DNA of 64,000 bases from Epiperipatus broadwayi (Eukaryota; Onychophora; Udeonychophora; Euonychophora; Peripatidae), in NCBI GenBank assembly GCA_028023455.1, contig JAQFVV010006208.1:4258963-4322962 (forward strand), in the 5' to 3' direction. The first letter of the stretch is position 1; each line of letters begins with the position of its first letter. Below, one piece after another: positions 44,080-56,520 of this stretch. The notes below the pieces were generated by a model. The model ran no database searches and was not told the DNA's origin. It saw nothing but the letters and a program-made list of their open reading frames with translations. Position numbers and translations under genes: made by a program.

Positions 44080-44740
44080 GAAGAGGAGGAAGCCACTAAA
44101 ATGGCTAGATTGGATTAAAGTTAGTGTGTATTTGAAGTGATAACAGATCAGTAATGAGTGTCCAGTGATAAGCTAGTAGATCGACTAGCGGAAATGAAGT
44201 CTAAAATGGAATAGCGGCAAATGAGAAGCAATACGTGTTTGTGAATTGAAAAGATTATTATCAGCAGATGATAATTAACTGAAGCTTAACTAAACTGCAA
44301 AAGACAAGTTGGAAATGGAGCTGGTAATATATAATGCATAAATTGTATATGCTGATGTAAGCACTATTATGCAAACTTTTATAGTTTAGTCTATATGGAA
44401 ATTTTATATGCTTAATTGTGTTTCAAGAGACAGTTGATTGGAAAGCATAAATATAATAACTGAATTACTCCGGGTGTGAAAGAAGACTATTTTCAACCAA
44501 GGAAAATAAATAGTGTATGAATATTAATGGACTATTATATATTTATGTTATTTTTACCACATCATCATCATCATCGTCATCAAATAAATCTTGTTATATA
44601 TACAGTTCGAAGTATATTGCTTATTTATTTAGCTCCCTGACTGGTTTTTAGACAACCTCAGAACACAGAACATATATTTACATGTTTTATTAATCTTGAT
44701 TTTTTTTTTACGCCTTTCATATTTATAGAATAACTTGTTT
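44080..44740. other. AT-rich intron without recognised features
   Basis: Only a (CAT)n-like run at 44561-44580 stands out. Confidence 0.4.
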
Positions 44741-44749
44741 TATTTGTAG

Positions 44750-44926
44750 TCTGCTGATTCAAATCTCGATTCGAAACGCGCAATTTTATGTGTTCAAACA
44801 CTTATGGATCATTTTATTCAACGCAAAAACATATTAATTCAACTCTGGGAAGCATGGCAACTGCGGGTCAGTATAGGCAAAGAATTCAAAGTTCAGTGGC
44901 ATCAGTATATTGAAGATGCCAGAAAA
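44750..44926 (+). CDS. CCDC141: Exon 8: spectrin repeat 4, second half
   Basis: The exon has 59 codons in phase 0, with acceptor TATTTGTAG and donor GTAAGT. It begins SADSNLDSKRAILC and carries LIQLWEAWQLRVSIGKEF followed by VQWHQYIEDARK. The W-x-x-W-Q-L element followed by a Q-W pair is the best local match to remembered vertebrate CCDC141, which has an A-W-Q-L motif and a Q-Q-W about 15 residues later. It completes repeat 4 (116 codons, the longest of the six). Confidence 0.92.
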
Positions 44927-45044
44927 GTAAGTTTAAAATATTTTATCAAAATATATTTGAAATTATTTATTATTACATTTAATTTATAATATCAGAATTT
45001 ATAATGTCCTATATCTTGCCCGATATCATATAGTTACAATTATA

Positions 45045-45610
45045 AGTGTAGTATCGTTCAAGGTTAAATGGGTTTGTAAGTAATCATTAAAAATCAGTCA
45101 ACACTTAGACAATTTCAAACTGTTGTCAAGGTAACCTCCTTTGTTAAAAGGACATTACCTTGACAACAATTTGAAATTGTTGATTGTTGTTGATATTGGG
45201 ATTGTCTAAGTGTGGACTAAACCTCCTTTGTTAAAAGGACATTACCTTGACAACAATTTGAAATTGTTGATTGTTATTGATATTGGGATTGTCTAAGTGT
45301 TGACTGGTTACCCTTTATTGTTAAAAGGAGGTTGCCTTGACAACAGTTTGAAATTGTTGATTGTTATTGATATTGGGATTGTCTAAGTGTTGACTGGTTA
45401 CCCTTTATTGTTAAAAGGAGGTTGCCTCGACAACAGTTTGAAATTGTTGATTGTTATTGATATTGGGATTGTCTAAGTGTTGACTGGTTACCCTTTATTG
45501 TTAAAAGGAGGTTGCCTTGACAACAGTTTGAAATTGTTGATTGTTATTGATATTGGGATTGTCTAAGTATTAACTAGTTTTTAATGATTATTTACAATTA
45601 TATACACACA
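45045..45610. mobile_element. Foldback element filled with a 90-bp tandem repeat
   Basis: The ends TAATCATTAAAAATCAGTCA (left) and ACTAGTTTTTAATGATTA (right) are inverted repeats. The inside has five units of 87-90 bp (GATATTGGGATTGTCTAAGT, GTTAAAAGGAGGTTGCCTTG, CAACAGTTTGAAATTG). It fills most of the 798-bp intron between exons 8 and 9. Confidence 0.88.
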
Positions 45611-45724
45611 AACTTTTTTTTTGTAATTAAATATAATAAATTATTAAATTTAAGTAAAACAAAAAAAATATTAAATTATTAAATAATTTTATTTTTGATT
45701 TGACTTTTATTTTTTAATGCCTAG

Positions 45725-45853
45725 ACAATTGCTTTGATTACCGAATTTGAAAAGCAACCATTAAATGTATATATACCTGCCGACTTGGGTCAAGCTTTAG
45801 AAGCTGCCAAGACTTTAGAAAAAAGGCTTGAGGATTTTCTTCCTATGGCTAAG
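45725..45853 (+). CDS. CCDC141: Exon 9: spectrin repeat 5, helix A
   Basis: The exon has 43 codons in phase 0, with acceptor TAATGCCTAG and donor GTAAAG. It begins TIALITEFEKQPLNV and ends LEDFLPMAK. It is short like exons 1 and 5, which keeps the alternating split pattern. A proline-containing loop (QPLNVYIPADLG) lies between two helices. Only 798 bp separate it from exon 8, and much of that intron is a 90-bp minisatellite. Confidence 0.9.
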
Positions 45854-46386
45854 GTAAAGTATATAATATCGTTAGTGGTTTTTTTTATTTAATTTAATAC
45901 TAGAATGGGGTTTTATTTATTATGATTGATGAGTTTTAGAAAATAACAGTGAATGGAATCCATACTTCGTTAAGATTAACGTTAATAATATTTAGTGAAA
46001 TAGTTACAATAAAATCACTGTAGCTACTTTTATATATTAATAAGCAATGTATGAGAGTTAATATTATGCATTACTATGCATAGATTTATTTAAAATTATA
46101 GGGAATGTAATTTTTTTAAAATTAAAAAATAATTATTTGTTGACTAAAATACAAAATATATTAAAATAAATGTAATAAGCAAAAAATATATTTTTCATAA
46201 GTTTTGAGAAATATTTTAAATTATATTATCTGAAAACAAATGAACTAAATTTTTAATAACAATGATATATATATATTAAATCAAAGATTTTCATGGGCTA
46301 CAAATATAAATGAAATATATATTACTTATTATAAATCTCCTCATATACAATCTAATGCAATTTTTTTTAATATAATTCCTCTAATT

Positions 46387-46428
46387 TCCTAACAGTTTCG
46401 GCTGTCCTGCAGTCTTCATCAGAGCATT
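46387..46428 (-). ncRNA. Hammerhead ribozyme-like motif, family C, core intact
   Basis: CTGATGA, stem II GACTG/CAGCC (one mismatch), GAAAC, T, GUU. Confidence 0.5.
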
Positions 46429-46503
46429 TGCATAATCTTTCTCTTCCTTTAAATGTAAAAGGAAGAAAAGGTTATGCAAATGTTAATTTAATTCCTCTAA
46501 TTT

Positions 46504-46544
46504 CCTAACAGTTTCGGCTGGCCTGCAGTCTTCATCAGAGCATT
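46504..46544 (-). ncRNA. Hammerhead ribozyme-like motif, family C, core intact
   Basis: It is the same as the neighbour at 46387, with loop AGGC in stem II: CTGATGA, GAAAC, T, GUU. Confidence 0.5.
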
Positions 46545-46709
46545 TGCATAATCTTTCTCTTCCTTTAAATATAAAAGGAAGAAGAAGGTTATGCAAATGC
46601 TGTGATGAAAACTGCAAGACAGTCAAAACTGTTAGGAAATTAGAGGAATTATATAAAAAAAATTTGCATTAGAGTGTACATGAGGAGATTTATAATAAGT
46701 AAAATATAT

Positions 46710-49305
46710 AAATATATGAAGGAATGCAAAAAAAGTAAAGGAGAAGATATAAGAATAATACTTTTATAAATGAAATATCTGGGTACATCCATGTATAATT
46801 TATTGAAAATATATTGATGACCACCAAGTTGAAATGGTTGTTTTGTATTATCTTTATTGGAAATTTATAACATAATTTTTGGTTTCCCATCTTATGTTAG
46901 CGATTTTGTTTCTAATGATTTTATATTAATTAAATAAGAAAATATTATTTTTCTTCTTTTTACGTTTTTCCAGCCGATTTTTTTATTTCAGTAGTATTTA
47001 AAATGTTGTATTGAACCATTTTTTAACTTCACAAATTTTTTTGTAAGATATTTGAATTAAATTGATGAATTTATTATATAAATTATTACCATTTTCAATA
47101 CAATATAACTTTTTTCAATTAATAATCTTAATAAAATTTTAAAATAAAGCTTTATTAATTGTAATAAATTTGTTATCAGACAATGCATATGTATTTTTTT
47201 CATCAATATCAATGGATTTATTAAAACTTAAAGATGTCATATAAGTCATTAACTTTTTTTAAAATTAAGATAAAAATACTTACTTTTAATTACTGTGTTT
47301 TTTTAAAACTTCATGATACAATATAAAAAGCTGAATTTAAATCATTCATGACAAAACAGTCATACAGGATTATTATTATGAAATTACAACTGAAGGCAAG
47401 AAATAGAACTGCTAAAAATGTTGCATTGGTAAGATTTGAATTCATATGGAAACAAAGACCAGTTTTTGGGTTTCATAGCCCCATATATATTTGTATTAGA
47501 CAACATGCTTGAGGTCTACAAAATTATAGTAACTGAATGTCGATGTCAACAGTTACCAGATTTACACCTTTCCTGAAGATGTCAATAATCCAATCTACTA
47601 TTTTAAAATGGACCAGCGTTCTAAGAGATCTTAGTGATAACTTGCTGAAGGATTACTGTGTTATTATGATTTCATACATATGCTGATTAATCTATTTGCA
47701 AAGAATGAAGTTACTGCAATTGTATATATATGAAGCACAAACAGATATTAGTTCATGAGTAACTTATATTGAAAAATAAGATTATGCTAAACATTTAGCT
47801 TTAAAGTTGAATATTTAAGTTATCAGTTTTGAAAATAAATTACTGGTGACTATATTAGCAATTTAAAAGAAGTAAAAAATAATAGTGAATAATCATTTGG
47901 TCTCCCAACAATTTCTTCCTGTTAACATTTATAAAAAATTTATATTCCAGTTTTAATTAATTAAATATTGTAAAGTAGGAAAAAACCCAAAGTGTTTTTA
48001 AAAGAATTTTTAGTTTTTTAAAAAGATGTTTACAATTAAAAATAATTTAGAGAAAAAACTTTTATGAAGGACTGTCAAAAAATACTATATATATATTAAA
48101 GGAAAAACAAGTTTTACTAAAAATGTACTAATAACTTTGATTTTTAAGAAGATAATATGCACATATGTGTCTATTGGTTTTATGTTTATTTGTTTTATGA
48201 TACTGAATTAATTGTGCCTTGTGAAAATATATGGTTTAATAAGTTTATGTTTTTGACACATAAAATATGTTAGAATATAAATGCCAGTGTATGTACATAT
48301 TTGAATGTATGCCAGGTAGACCCATATATATGTTAAATCACTTATTATTTATGTATTATTACAATGAATTGATTTTAATTTTATTGCTTAATGATGATTC
48401 TAATATGTTAATTTTAAATTATTATATAGTACATCTGAGTGATTATATACAGGTGTGTTTTATGTAAACCTATTGAGATATATTAAGATTACAGTGTAAT
48501 TGTATATTTTTTTGTATTAGTCTAATCAAAATCAGAATGCTTAATTTATAGCATACTCAACAGACCTTTATTTAATTTTATTATTACTAATAAATTTATA
48601 TTTTATTAAGTTATTCCAGTGAATTTATTTAATCCTAGATTAGATTTAAAACATTATATGTTAGTATTCTCTTGTTTATAGTAACAGTTATAGAAGCTTG
48701 TTCACTGAGCTGGATTCATGCATAACGATCAGTTATATAGACTGGGGTTTATGTTTAATGTTATGGACATCCAGTTGATGAAGATTTAATTATTTTTCTA
48801 ATGTTGGTTGGTACAAAGGGATATTTAAAGTCTATGCACTATATTTTATTTAGTTTTTATTATGAAAAATTAAGTTTAGAGTTGGCCAGTACATTAATGA
48901 TACTAAATGGTCAGAGGGACTTGATGATGATCAGCATGTTTTAGTATCCCAGCATTCTTTCTTAATTGTTGTATTCTTATGGATTAGCACTTAAGTTTGT
49001 GCATCCAAATTATTGTTTATATAATCAGCCCCAAGCAGGCAAGGGCTAAATAATTAGCCTGGTCTATAGTGAACCATTTTTATGTCCAGTCATAAGGTCG
49101 AGGGTTGATTTTAATTTTGATCATTCATGATGATGAATGATCATTATTTTTATCTGTAATGCAGGTGAACTTATAGTTAGTTTATTTCTTGCTGATCTTT
49201 CATGTATTCATTATATTCATTTTGTATATATCAAATTTGTTGTATTAAGGGGGGTTGATGATTGGTAATGATTTATCATTACCTCACTTTTACCCCCTAT
49301 TTCTC
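46710..49305. other. Long AT-rich intron without recognised features
   Basis: There are 2.6 kb without an exon, repeat family or element that I can recognise; only short homopolymer runs are present. Confidence 0.5.
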
Positions 49306-49309
49306 TGTT

Positions 49310-49695
49310 CTGTTACAATATATATATATGATAAACAAAACAAGTTATAAATTCCGTAACTTGCTCTTAGCTTGCATTTTATGATCACTAGATGGAGCTT
49401 TACCAATAGCTCACAACAAGCTATGTTTACATAAATGCTGAGAGAGATAGAATTCAATATTTCTTTCATTGTCTTCAACCTTTAAACCATGGTTTTGAGC
49501 TAGTTGGCCCATGTCAGTAAAGGGTAGGAAGACTAGAAACTAGATCCCTTTACTGATGTGGACCAACTACACTCAAAACCATGGTCTAAAGGTTGGAGAG
49601 AATGAAAGAGATATTGAATTCTATCTCGTTCAGCATTTATGTAAACATAGCTTGTTAGTGAGCTTGTTAGTAAAGCTCCATCTAGTGATCATATA
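49310..49695. mobile_element. Family F foldback repeat
   Basis: The arms ATGATCACTAGATGGAGCTT (49379) and inverse (49670-49692) match 36236-36545. The left arm (minus) reads CTGACATGG...CAAAACCATGGTC; the right arm reads CTGATGTGG. The cores are more degraded than at 36 kb. Confidence 0.8.
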
Positions 49696-49699
49696 TATA

Positions 49700-50625
49700 T
49701 TAAAATAAGTTTTAAATCTTTACAATAAGAATATGTAAAAATAAATAAAACAAGAAGTCCATATTAAATAAAATAAATACAAATTAAATAAGAGATAATA
49801 TAATTATAATTTCTGATGGTAAAAAAATGGGTTAAATAAACTTAAAAGTTAAAATTTCATATAAATAATACAACAATAGTAATAATAATGTTAATAATTT
49901 CTTTACTGTACAAGTTTATAAATTAAAAAAACCAGAAATTTAACATTTATTTTCTTTCTCTTTCTTTAAAAAAAGTCATTTTGTCTTTTTTTACCTGCAA
50001 TTTATTCAGATAAAATTTACAATTAACAGTTTTGAATGCAGATTTAGAAAGTTTTTTTTTTTCAGAAAAAATTCACTATAATAATTTATAGTTTATGAAT
50101 ATAGTTTTTTGAAGAAAAAAACTTGGCTATTTTAGTAATTTTATATTCACAAGTTTAGAAAACTCTTTTTTTTTTTGCATAGCTGACAGTATTTTTTTTA
50201 TTAGACTTCCTAATAATTAATAATGAATATTTGGCAACATTTTTTTTAAAATTTTTACTTTTATAAACTAAAATTGTCTTATATTTTTTTTATTGAAGTT
50301 TGCACAACTTTTTAACTTTTTAATGTTTCAAACAGGGAATACATTTTTTTTAGTAATTTAATGGAATAACAGTTTACATAACTTCTGCTAAACCTAAACT
50401 TTTATTCTCAGTACTCTTTTTTTTCTTGAATCTTTATATTATTGAATGAACTCTTTGCTTTTAGTTGATCGCTAATTATTTATTTAAATTCTAATTAATG
50501 TGCCAAATACTAATGCGTATTTTAAATGTACATTTTATTCATCTTTGGATTTTGATAACTTCTAATTTTACATTTAAGCTGTATTGATGTCAGACTGAAC
50601 TATAAACAATGTTCTATACTATTGG
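49700..50625. other. AT-rich intron without recognised features
   Basis: Long T-rich runs only. Confidence 0.45.
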
Positions 50626-50629
50626 CTTA

Positions 50630-50930
50630 AAACAGGTAAAACTCACTATACATATTGCCACAGATAGCAAGCTAGAATAATCAATGAATGCCCGAAGACT
50701 TGTGCATAAAATCTCCATCTAGTGCCTACTCATCCAATATCCCCAGACTAGTTTCTGGCTTGTGGCCTTCATCAGGGAGGAGCCTTGGATCTGAGAGAAC
50801 TGCACCTAGATCTTAGAGCTTGCCGTGTGTGGAAATACGTATAGTGAGTTTTGCCTGTTTTAACAACAGTTGTACACAAGCATAAGAAGTGGTGGTCATG
50901 TGATGTTTATTGGCTTAATACTATTGGCTT
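50630..50930 (-). mobile_element. Family A hammerhead repeat
   Basis: A minus-strand copy with an intact core is fused at 50820 to a plus-strand terminus (GTGTGGAAATACGTATAGTG, GAAGTGGTGGTCATGTGATG). The subfamily has AATACGTA(T/C)AGTGAG where most copies have CACTACTGTATGGAGAG. Confidence 0.8.
50741..50780 (-). ncRNA. Hammerhead ribozyme-like motif, family A, core intact
   Basis: CTGATGA, stem II GGC/GCC, GAAAC, TA, GTC. Stem I CCTCC/TGGGG has a mismatch at the junction pair. Confidence 0.5.
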
Positions 50931-50934
50931 ATAA

Positions 50935-52085
50935 ATATCTAATTTGATAATACTGAAAATGGCTATTATACTTCTAAATTACTCATATATTTTGTTGTGA
51001 ATTTAGGTATCATGAACTGATTTTATTTTATAATTACTCAATCATGTGTAAATTATATTGAAGAATGACAAAATAAATGAGGATGTCCGGTATTATATGT
51101 TAAATAAAATAAATATTATAGTGCAGAGAAATAAATAGAATAAACTGATTTTTTGTGCCTCCATTATTTTCTTTTAGTTATATTCTACTTTTTAAAATGT
51201 AAATGAATATAGCATAAATAAATCTCAATCCATAATTTTTTAAGAGATTGGAGAACATAATAAATATGAGAAAATGATAATACTGGAAAACCATTAGAAA
51301 TTATAATTAAAAGCAGTTGATTGGAATATTTACAAATTTTTTAAGATTTTTATTTGTAACAATCTTGATATTAACTACACAAATAAAAAAACAATAAGTG
51401 AAAAGATCTTCAAAACTATCGTTCACGATTTTATGTCTTGAAAAAATTTAATGTTTGTTTGGTGCGAACTTCTAAATACAAACTACATTCTGTCTGAAAT
51501 CATGATGAAGGCCATTATGTGGATCCATAGTATGCACATAAAAACATCAATGCAATGAAGCAACTTATTGAAAGCTTTTATCAATGCTTTACAAACGTTG
51601 GCAGAGTTTGAAACCATGACAAGTTTGTTATTTTATTCCTTTTGTCTTATTTAATAAAACAATTACTATATTGTAACAAAAACAAACTATAACAGGAATT
51701 AAATTCAATAAACTAGAATAGTTGATAAAACTGACACACACGATTATTGGGAAAATGTGCTTGCAAAATATTGGAATTCAAAAACGAGCGATTGTAACTG
51801 ATCTTCGTTAGTCTCAACAACGTATTTGTAAATCTTCATATAGTTCAAAAAATAGAACAGTAAGCAAAAGAGTACTGTACGTTATTTAATTTTTTAAAAA
51901 AATATTCATAGCTAATCTAATTAATAATTTATTTATCACCTAGATTATATTCTAGCTTCAATAGATTGTCTACAGTATTCAGTTTATAATATTTTTCTTT
52001 TAGGCAATGACATTATTTTATTTAAATGTGGATAGTTTAATGGCTGAACAAAATATCGATCATATGATTATACATATATATTTGT
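50935..52085. other. AT-rich intron without recognised features
   Basis: I see nothing recognisable. Confidence 0.45.
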
Positions 52086-52089
52086 AATA

Positions 52090-52720
52090 ACAAACAACTC
52101 TTAAGCTTTATTGTTTAAAAGAGTTTGTCTTGACTACAGGTTGAGATTGTTGATAGCTTAAGGGTTTATTGACATTATCTAAATTTATAAACCTATTAAA
52201 CGCTTGATTAATTGGCTTTATTTGTCTTAGCAAATATATACTTTACATGGAATTTGGAAGTTATAAATGATTATTTATTAGTCTGTTTTAACTATCTGGA
52301 AGTTATAATTGACTATTTATTAGTCTGCTTTCAGAACAGGTTATATTTGCCTGATTAATGAGATTTGTTTCAAATTCTTTGCATTATTAATCTCAGACGG
52401 CTTGATCAAGTTGCAATCTTTAGTGTATCAGACCATAGATAAAGGTGGTATCACCTTTATTGTTAAAGGAGGTTGCCTTGACTACAGGTTGAGATTGTTG
52501 ATAACTTAAGGGTTGATTGTTATGGTCAGATTTATTGTTAAAGGAGGGTGCCTTGACTACAGGTTGAGATTGTTGATAGCTTAAGTGTTGATTGTTATGG
52601 TCAGATTTATTGTTAAAAGAGGTTGCCTTGACTACAGGTTGAGATTGTTGGTAACTTAAGAGTTGATTGTTATTATCTAAATTTATAAACGTATTAAAGC
52701 TGAGAGTAATTGGCTTTATT
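52090..52720 (+). repeat. Minisatellite of 75-bp units, related to the 45-kb array
   Basis: Three units lie at 52470-52690, with CCTTGACTAC at 75-bp spacing (52476, 52551, 52626), plus a separate unit at 52120-52180. The block GTTAAAGGAGGTTGCCTTGA is shared with the 90-bp array at 45 kb. Confidence 0.85.
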
Positions 52721-52827
52721 GTATTAGAAAATATATATTTGTGGATACGTATGTTTTGAATTTAACCTGAGACATGTAGTTTTAATTAATTGATAACTTT
52801 GAATAAGAAATTTTTTTTTGTATATAG

Positions 52828-53016
52828 AAAGCTCAGGCCGAAATTGAACTCCGATTAAAGACAGCTGAAATGCTGGCTCTCAAAGGAGAAACTCAGGGGC
52901 AAAAAGATCAAATCGTGAACGAATTACTAAGAGTGCATCAAAACTTTCAAAAAAGAATAGCAGATTATCAAGTTATTTACAGTATGACGATAGCATTTTA
53001 CAGAAATTTGAATGAG
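52828..53016 (+). CDS. CCDC141: Exon 10: spectrin repeat 5, helices B and C
   Basis: The exon has 63 codons in phase 0, with acceptor TGTATATAG and donor GTAATT. It begins KAQAEIELRLKTAEML, contains GETQGQKDQ, then HQNFQKRIADYQVIYS, and ends FYRNLNE. The H-Q...R-I-x-D-Y spacing followed by a leucine-rich helix matches remembered CCDC141 well. With exon 9 it makes a 106-codon repeat. A 90-bp intron follows. Confidence 0.93.
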
Positions 53017-53106
53017 GTAATTTTACGTAAATATTCTGTTTTATACAATTATTTTATAGTTGTTATTGTTTGTATTCTATTTAATATGTATTTTTAATTA
53101 TTTTAG

Positions 53107-53283
53107 TTGGATAAACTCATTCAGAAAGCGGAAAAACAACACACTTCTATACAATTACCTCAAGATGTTTTCCAGGCTGAAATTGTATTAAAAGAATACG
53201 AAGCCAGCCGAGAAACTATAAACGAACTAATCAAATTTACTGCCAATGAAGGAGAACAAATACTCGATCGAGTAAGAAAACAG
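53107..53283 (+). CDS. CCDC141: Exon 11: spectrin repeat 6, first half
   Basis: The exon has 59 codons in phase 0, with acceptor TTATTTTAG and donor GTAATA. It begins LDKLIQKAEKQHTSIQLPQ and ends GEQILDRVRKQ. It continues the helix from exon 10 (NLNE-LDKLI) as a continuous inter-repeat helix. The ATG at 53107+ read in the other frame is not a start. Confidence 0.93.
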
Positions 53284-53419
53284 GTAATACATTGAGCAAT
53301 TTACTGAACCACTGATTTGTGGCATTTTACATGTATACACATACATATAAATATACACATAAAATGAGAAGTTTTCATTGTTTTGTTTACATTTTAATGG
53401 AAGTCAAAATTTAACCTAA

Positions 53420-53830
53420 TCAATAAATATAAGGGACTTGAAGTCAGACTTTCAAACTTCCTAAGTGACACACATGAGTGAGAAAGACAAATCTCCAGAA
53501 TACATATTTCATGCTGAACTAGCATTTATCAGTTGGGTCAGATCACCATGTCCCACATACATATATACAATCACTGATCATTTTATATTAAGATAGCAAA
53601 TCTTCAAACTTTAATGGACAAGCTTCAATCTTCTCCACTCTCCAACTCTTCAACCACACATATTACTGAAAATCCAAGAATGAAATGCTCAAAGCCCTTG
53701 ATGATACCAATATTGTCATCATACCCATGTTGACCTTAAGTCAATCTGACCCCTCATACATAGGACCTTAATATGTCCATTTAATTATACAAAAGAGGGA
53801 TAGGCAGAATACAGGCTAATATTGCCAAAT
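53420..53830 (-). mobile_element. Family E repeat, full order, mutated core
   Basis: On the minus strand: upstream module (53600-53830), hammerhead-like motif 53495-53537 with CTGATAA (G8 lost), and a tail with TTTGAAAGTCTGACTTCAAG. It has the same order as 35385-35810. Confidence 0.75.
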
Positions 53831-53834
53831 CAAT

Positions 53835-55260
53835 AAAGAAAATGTCACATGATATCTAGTTTTTTCTTTTTTAAATTTGGAATTAATAGTAAGATTCTAG
53901 AGAAAATTACAAATTTGCCTTTATTTCATTAATATTTTTATTTAGATGTCAAAATAATTTCAAAAAACTTTTATCTCATTAATTTTTAAATAATTTACAC
54001 ATATAAATATATTGGAATGCACGTAAAAATTAAAAATAATTTAAATCTTAATAAGAGTACTAAATTCTCCATACAGTAGTGCCACCAAGTGCAAACTTTT
54101 GTAATCGTGATCATGTGATGTTTTGATGGTTTAATTTAAATCTTTTGATGTATGTTATTTGTTTTAAAAAAAAATGAAAATGCTTCATACAAAGCTTTGA
54201 AAAACCACTGAGTTTTTATCTTTCAGTTTTATAGACGAGGAAGTAAATTTTCTTGAGATAATTTTTATTTAAAAAATCGTTTGTTTATAAATGCAAACAA
54301 TTTTACAAACATTATCTGTATGTGATATAACGTTAAAAAATATGCTCTAGTTAAATATCTCCCAGAATTAAAATATAGAATATGAAAACGATTATTATTA
54401 TTTTTTTTTTAAGAAATGAAAATTTTAATTTTATTAGTAAAGATTTTTAACACCTAGCGTTTACAATCTAAATGTATTATATTTGTAATGCTAATACCAA
54501 AAATATTGCCTTTGTTGTTGCGAATAACTGCACCATGACATACTGATATAGTTTTTTAAGAAATTAAATTAAATTATATTACAGTTAAATACAAATCTGT
54601 TGATTTTGTTAGTATACCATCAAAATATTGATCGTCTGCAAGTATAGTTTGTGAGAGTTCCAAAATCTAAAGAGCAGTTTGTAAATATGCTGCGAACTTG
54701 AACTCAAAAAAGGTTAGAATTATGCCATGTAAAAGTATATTACATATTATCATTAATAAAGTGTAAGTAAACGTCCAATAATGCGCTGTTTCTTAAATAT
54801 TATAAACTTCCATGCACTCACCCGCCAGTAAGAGTTTTCAAAGCTTAAGCGAATCACTTCAACGTATAGCGTATCTATATATACACCGACTCTTATTGAC
54901 TATGCTTATATCAAGGCTTGGGTCTATTAAATGCCTGAAGTTATAATCAACTATTGAAGTGTATAAATTTAGTTAACCCATCACAGGAGACAGACAGAGT
55001 CTCATTTTCAACCACCTGCGATTAGACATATATTACTTATAAATGTAAATCTACTATTGTAAAGCACTAACGTGTTTGTCATGTATGATTTAATGCAAAA
55101 GTATAATGGCTATGTCATTATTAAAAATTCCAGGATTGATTTAAAGCTGAATAATATATAAGTAAAAATAAAATCTCAGTTCAGTCAACTTAATGAAATT
55201 TGTTATACTTAATTTAGCAAATGAGTTCTCAAACATCATATGACTTTCTGTGAAATTAGT
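53835..55260. other. AT-rich intron with a family A fragment
   Basis: A fragment at 54060-54135 joins TCTCCATACAGTAGTGCCAC to TGATCATGTGATGTTTTGA. The segment 54780-55020 is slightly richer in G+C without an identifiable element. Nothing else is recognised. Confidence 0.45.
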
Positions 55261-55264
55261 ATAG

Positions 55265-55490
55265 GATTAATATTAATATTATTTATGTTCTTTATTGCTT
55301 TTTACAATGCTTTTTACAACCGACAGTTTCAATTGCCCCAGCAATCTTCTTCAGAACTTCTATTTATATTTTCAAGATTGTTGGGACAATCGTAATCATT
55401 GGTTGTAAAAAGCATTGTAAAAAGTAATAAAGAACATAAATGATATTAATATTATATGGATTTGGCAATAAAGTAAGAAAGATAAAATTA
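55265..55490. mobile_element. Family B foldback repeat, short right arm
   Basis: The minus arm has an intact core. The plus arm lacks CTGAAGA and GAAAC (deletion near 55380) but keeps the outer tail. Confidence 0.75.
55317..55359 (-). ncRNA. Hammerhead ribozyme-like motif, family B, core intact but stem I truncated
   Basis: CTGAAGA, stem II GATTGC/GCAATT, GAAAC, T, GTC. The usual AATAGTG after the cleavage site is deleted. Confidence 0.4.
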
Positions 55491-55519
55491 TAATACTTTA
55501 CAAAAATTTTATAGAATTA

Positions 55520-56190
55520 AAACAGACAAAACTCACTATACGTATTGCCACACACAGCAAGCTAGAGTAATCAATGGATGCCAGAAGGCTTGTGCATAAA
55601 ATCCCCATCTAGTGCCTACTCATCCAATATCCCCAGACTAGTAGCTGTGTGTGGCAATACGTACAGTGAGTTTTGCCTGTTTTAACAACAGTTATACACA
55701 AGCATAAGTAGTGGTGGTCATGTGATGTTTATTGGCTTAAAACCAATCCTGCTTAATAGGATAGTGATGGCTATGGTTATTAAAAAACCAAAGACACCAA
55801 AATGTATGGGAAATGAACTGAGTTCAGACCCATATGACTACGTAAGCTAATGGGCTTGGATTGAAAACATTAAGGTGTTTTCAGTTTAAGACTCATAGTT
55901 TTGTAGTTATGTGGAGATAAAAGGTGGCTGCTGGAGGGTTGCATTAGATCCTAAGATCTAGGTACAGTGCTCTCAGATCCAAGGCTCCTCACTGGTGAAG
56001 ACCATAAGCCAGAAACTAAACTGGGGATGTTGGATGAGTAGGCACTAGATGGGGATTTTATGCACAAACCTTCTGGCATCCATTGATTACTCTAGCTTGC
56101 TGCATGTGGCAATACGTATAGTGAGTTTTGCCTGTTTTAACAACAGTTATACACTAGCATAAGAAGTGGTGGTCATGTGAAGTATAGAAT
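55520..56190. mobile_element. Family A cluster with a head-to-tail junction
   Basis: A minus fragment (55525-55640) comes first, then a plus-strand terminus (55641-55740) directly joined to a full plus-strand unit (55741-56185). That unit starts AATCCTGCTTAATAGGATAG. Its hammerhead-like core (55986-56028) is broken (CTGGTGA...GAAACTAAAC). Confidence 0.8.
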
Positions 56191-56199
56191 TACAGTATA

Positions 56200-56520
56200 T
56201 TTATATAAATTTAGAGTATAGGGAGAAGAGAATGATTTCAAAGCTGTTCAGAATACAAATACAACTTAATCTATCCTTAATATTGATATTTTCTCAAAGT
56301 TATTGAATATTGTTGTCAAGTGATTATTTACATTCTTCAGACACTCATTATCTTAACATTAAAATAAAGAGAGATAAAAAAAATTTTCGTATTAAATGCT
56401 TTAATTTACGATTCATTAAAATGCAAAAAAGTAATTGATTTTTCAATTTTTAGATTTAACTTGAAATAAAAGTGTGAGGGAGGCGGGTCGGGAAATTAAT
56501 GAAGTTAATCCCTTGTTTAT
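56200..56520. other. AT-rich intron without recognised features
   Basis: I see nothing recognisable. Confidence 0.4.

Larger units (their letters stand above)
46322..46705. mobile_element. Family C foldback repeat with three hammerhead motifs
   Basis: The ends TTATTATAAATCTCCTCATA and inverse are about 25 bp. Inside, two minus-strand copies (46387-46428 and 46504-46544) are direct repeats 116 bp apart, and one plus-strand copy (about 46598-46634) reads GTGATGA...CAAAAC (broken). Confidence 0.85.

Noticed and set aside
48267-48467. Plus-strand 66-codon frame between exons 9 and 10
   Set aside because: It has no acceptor or donor, does not fit the spectrin pattern, and the 43+63 codon repeat is complete without it.
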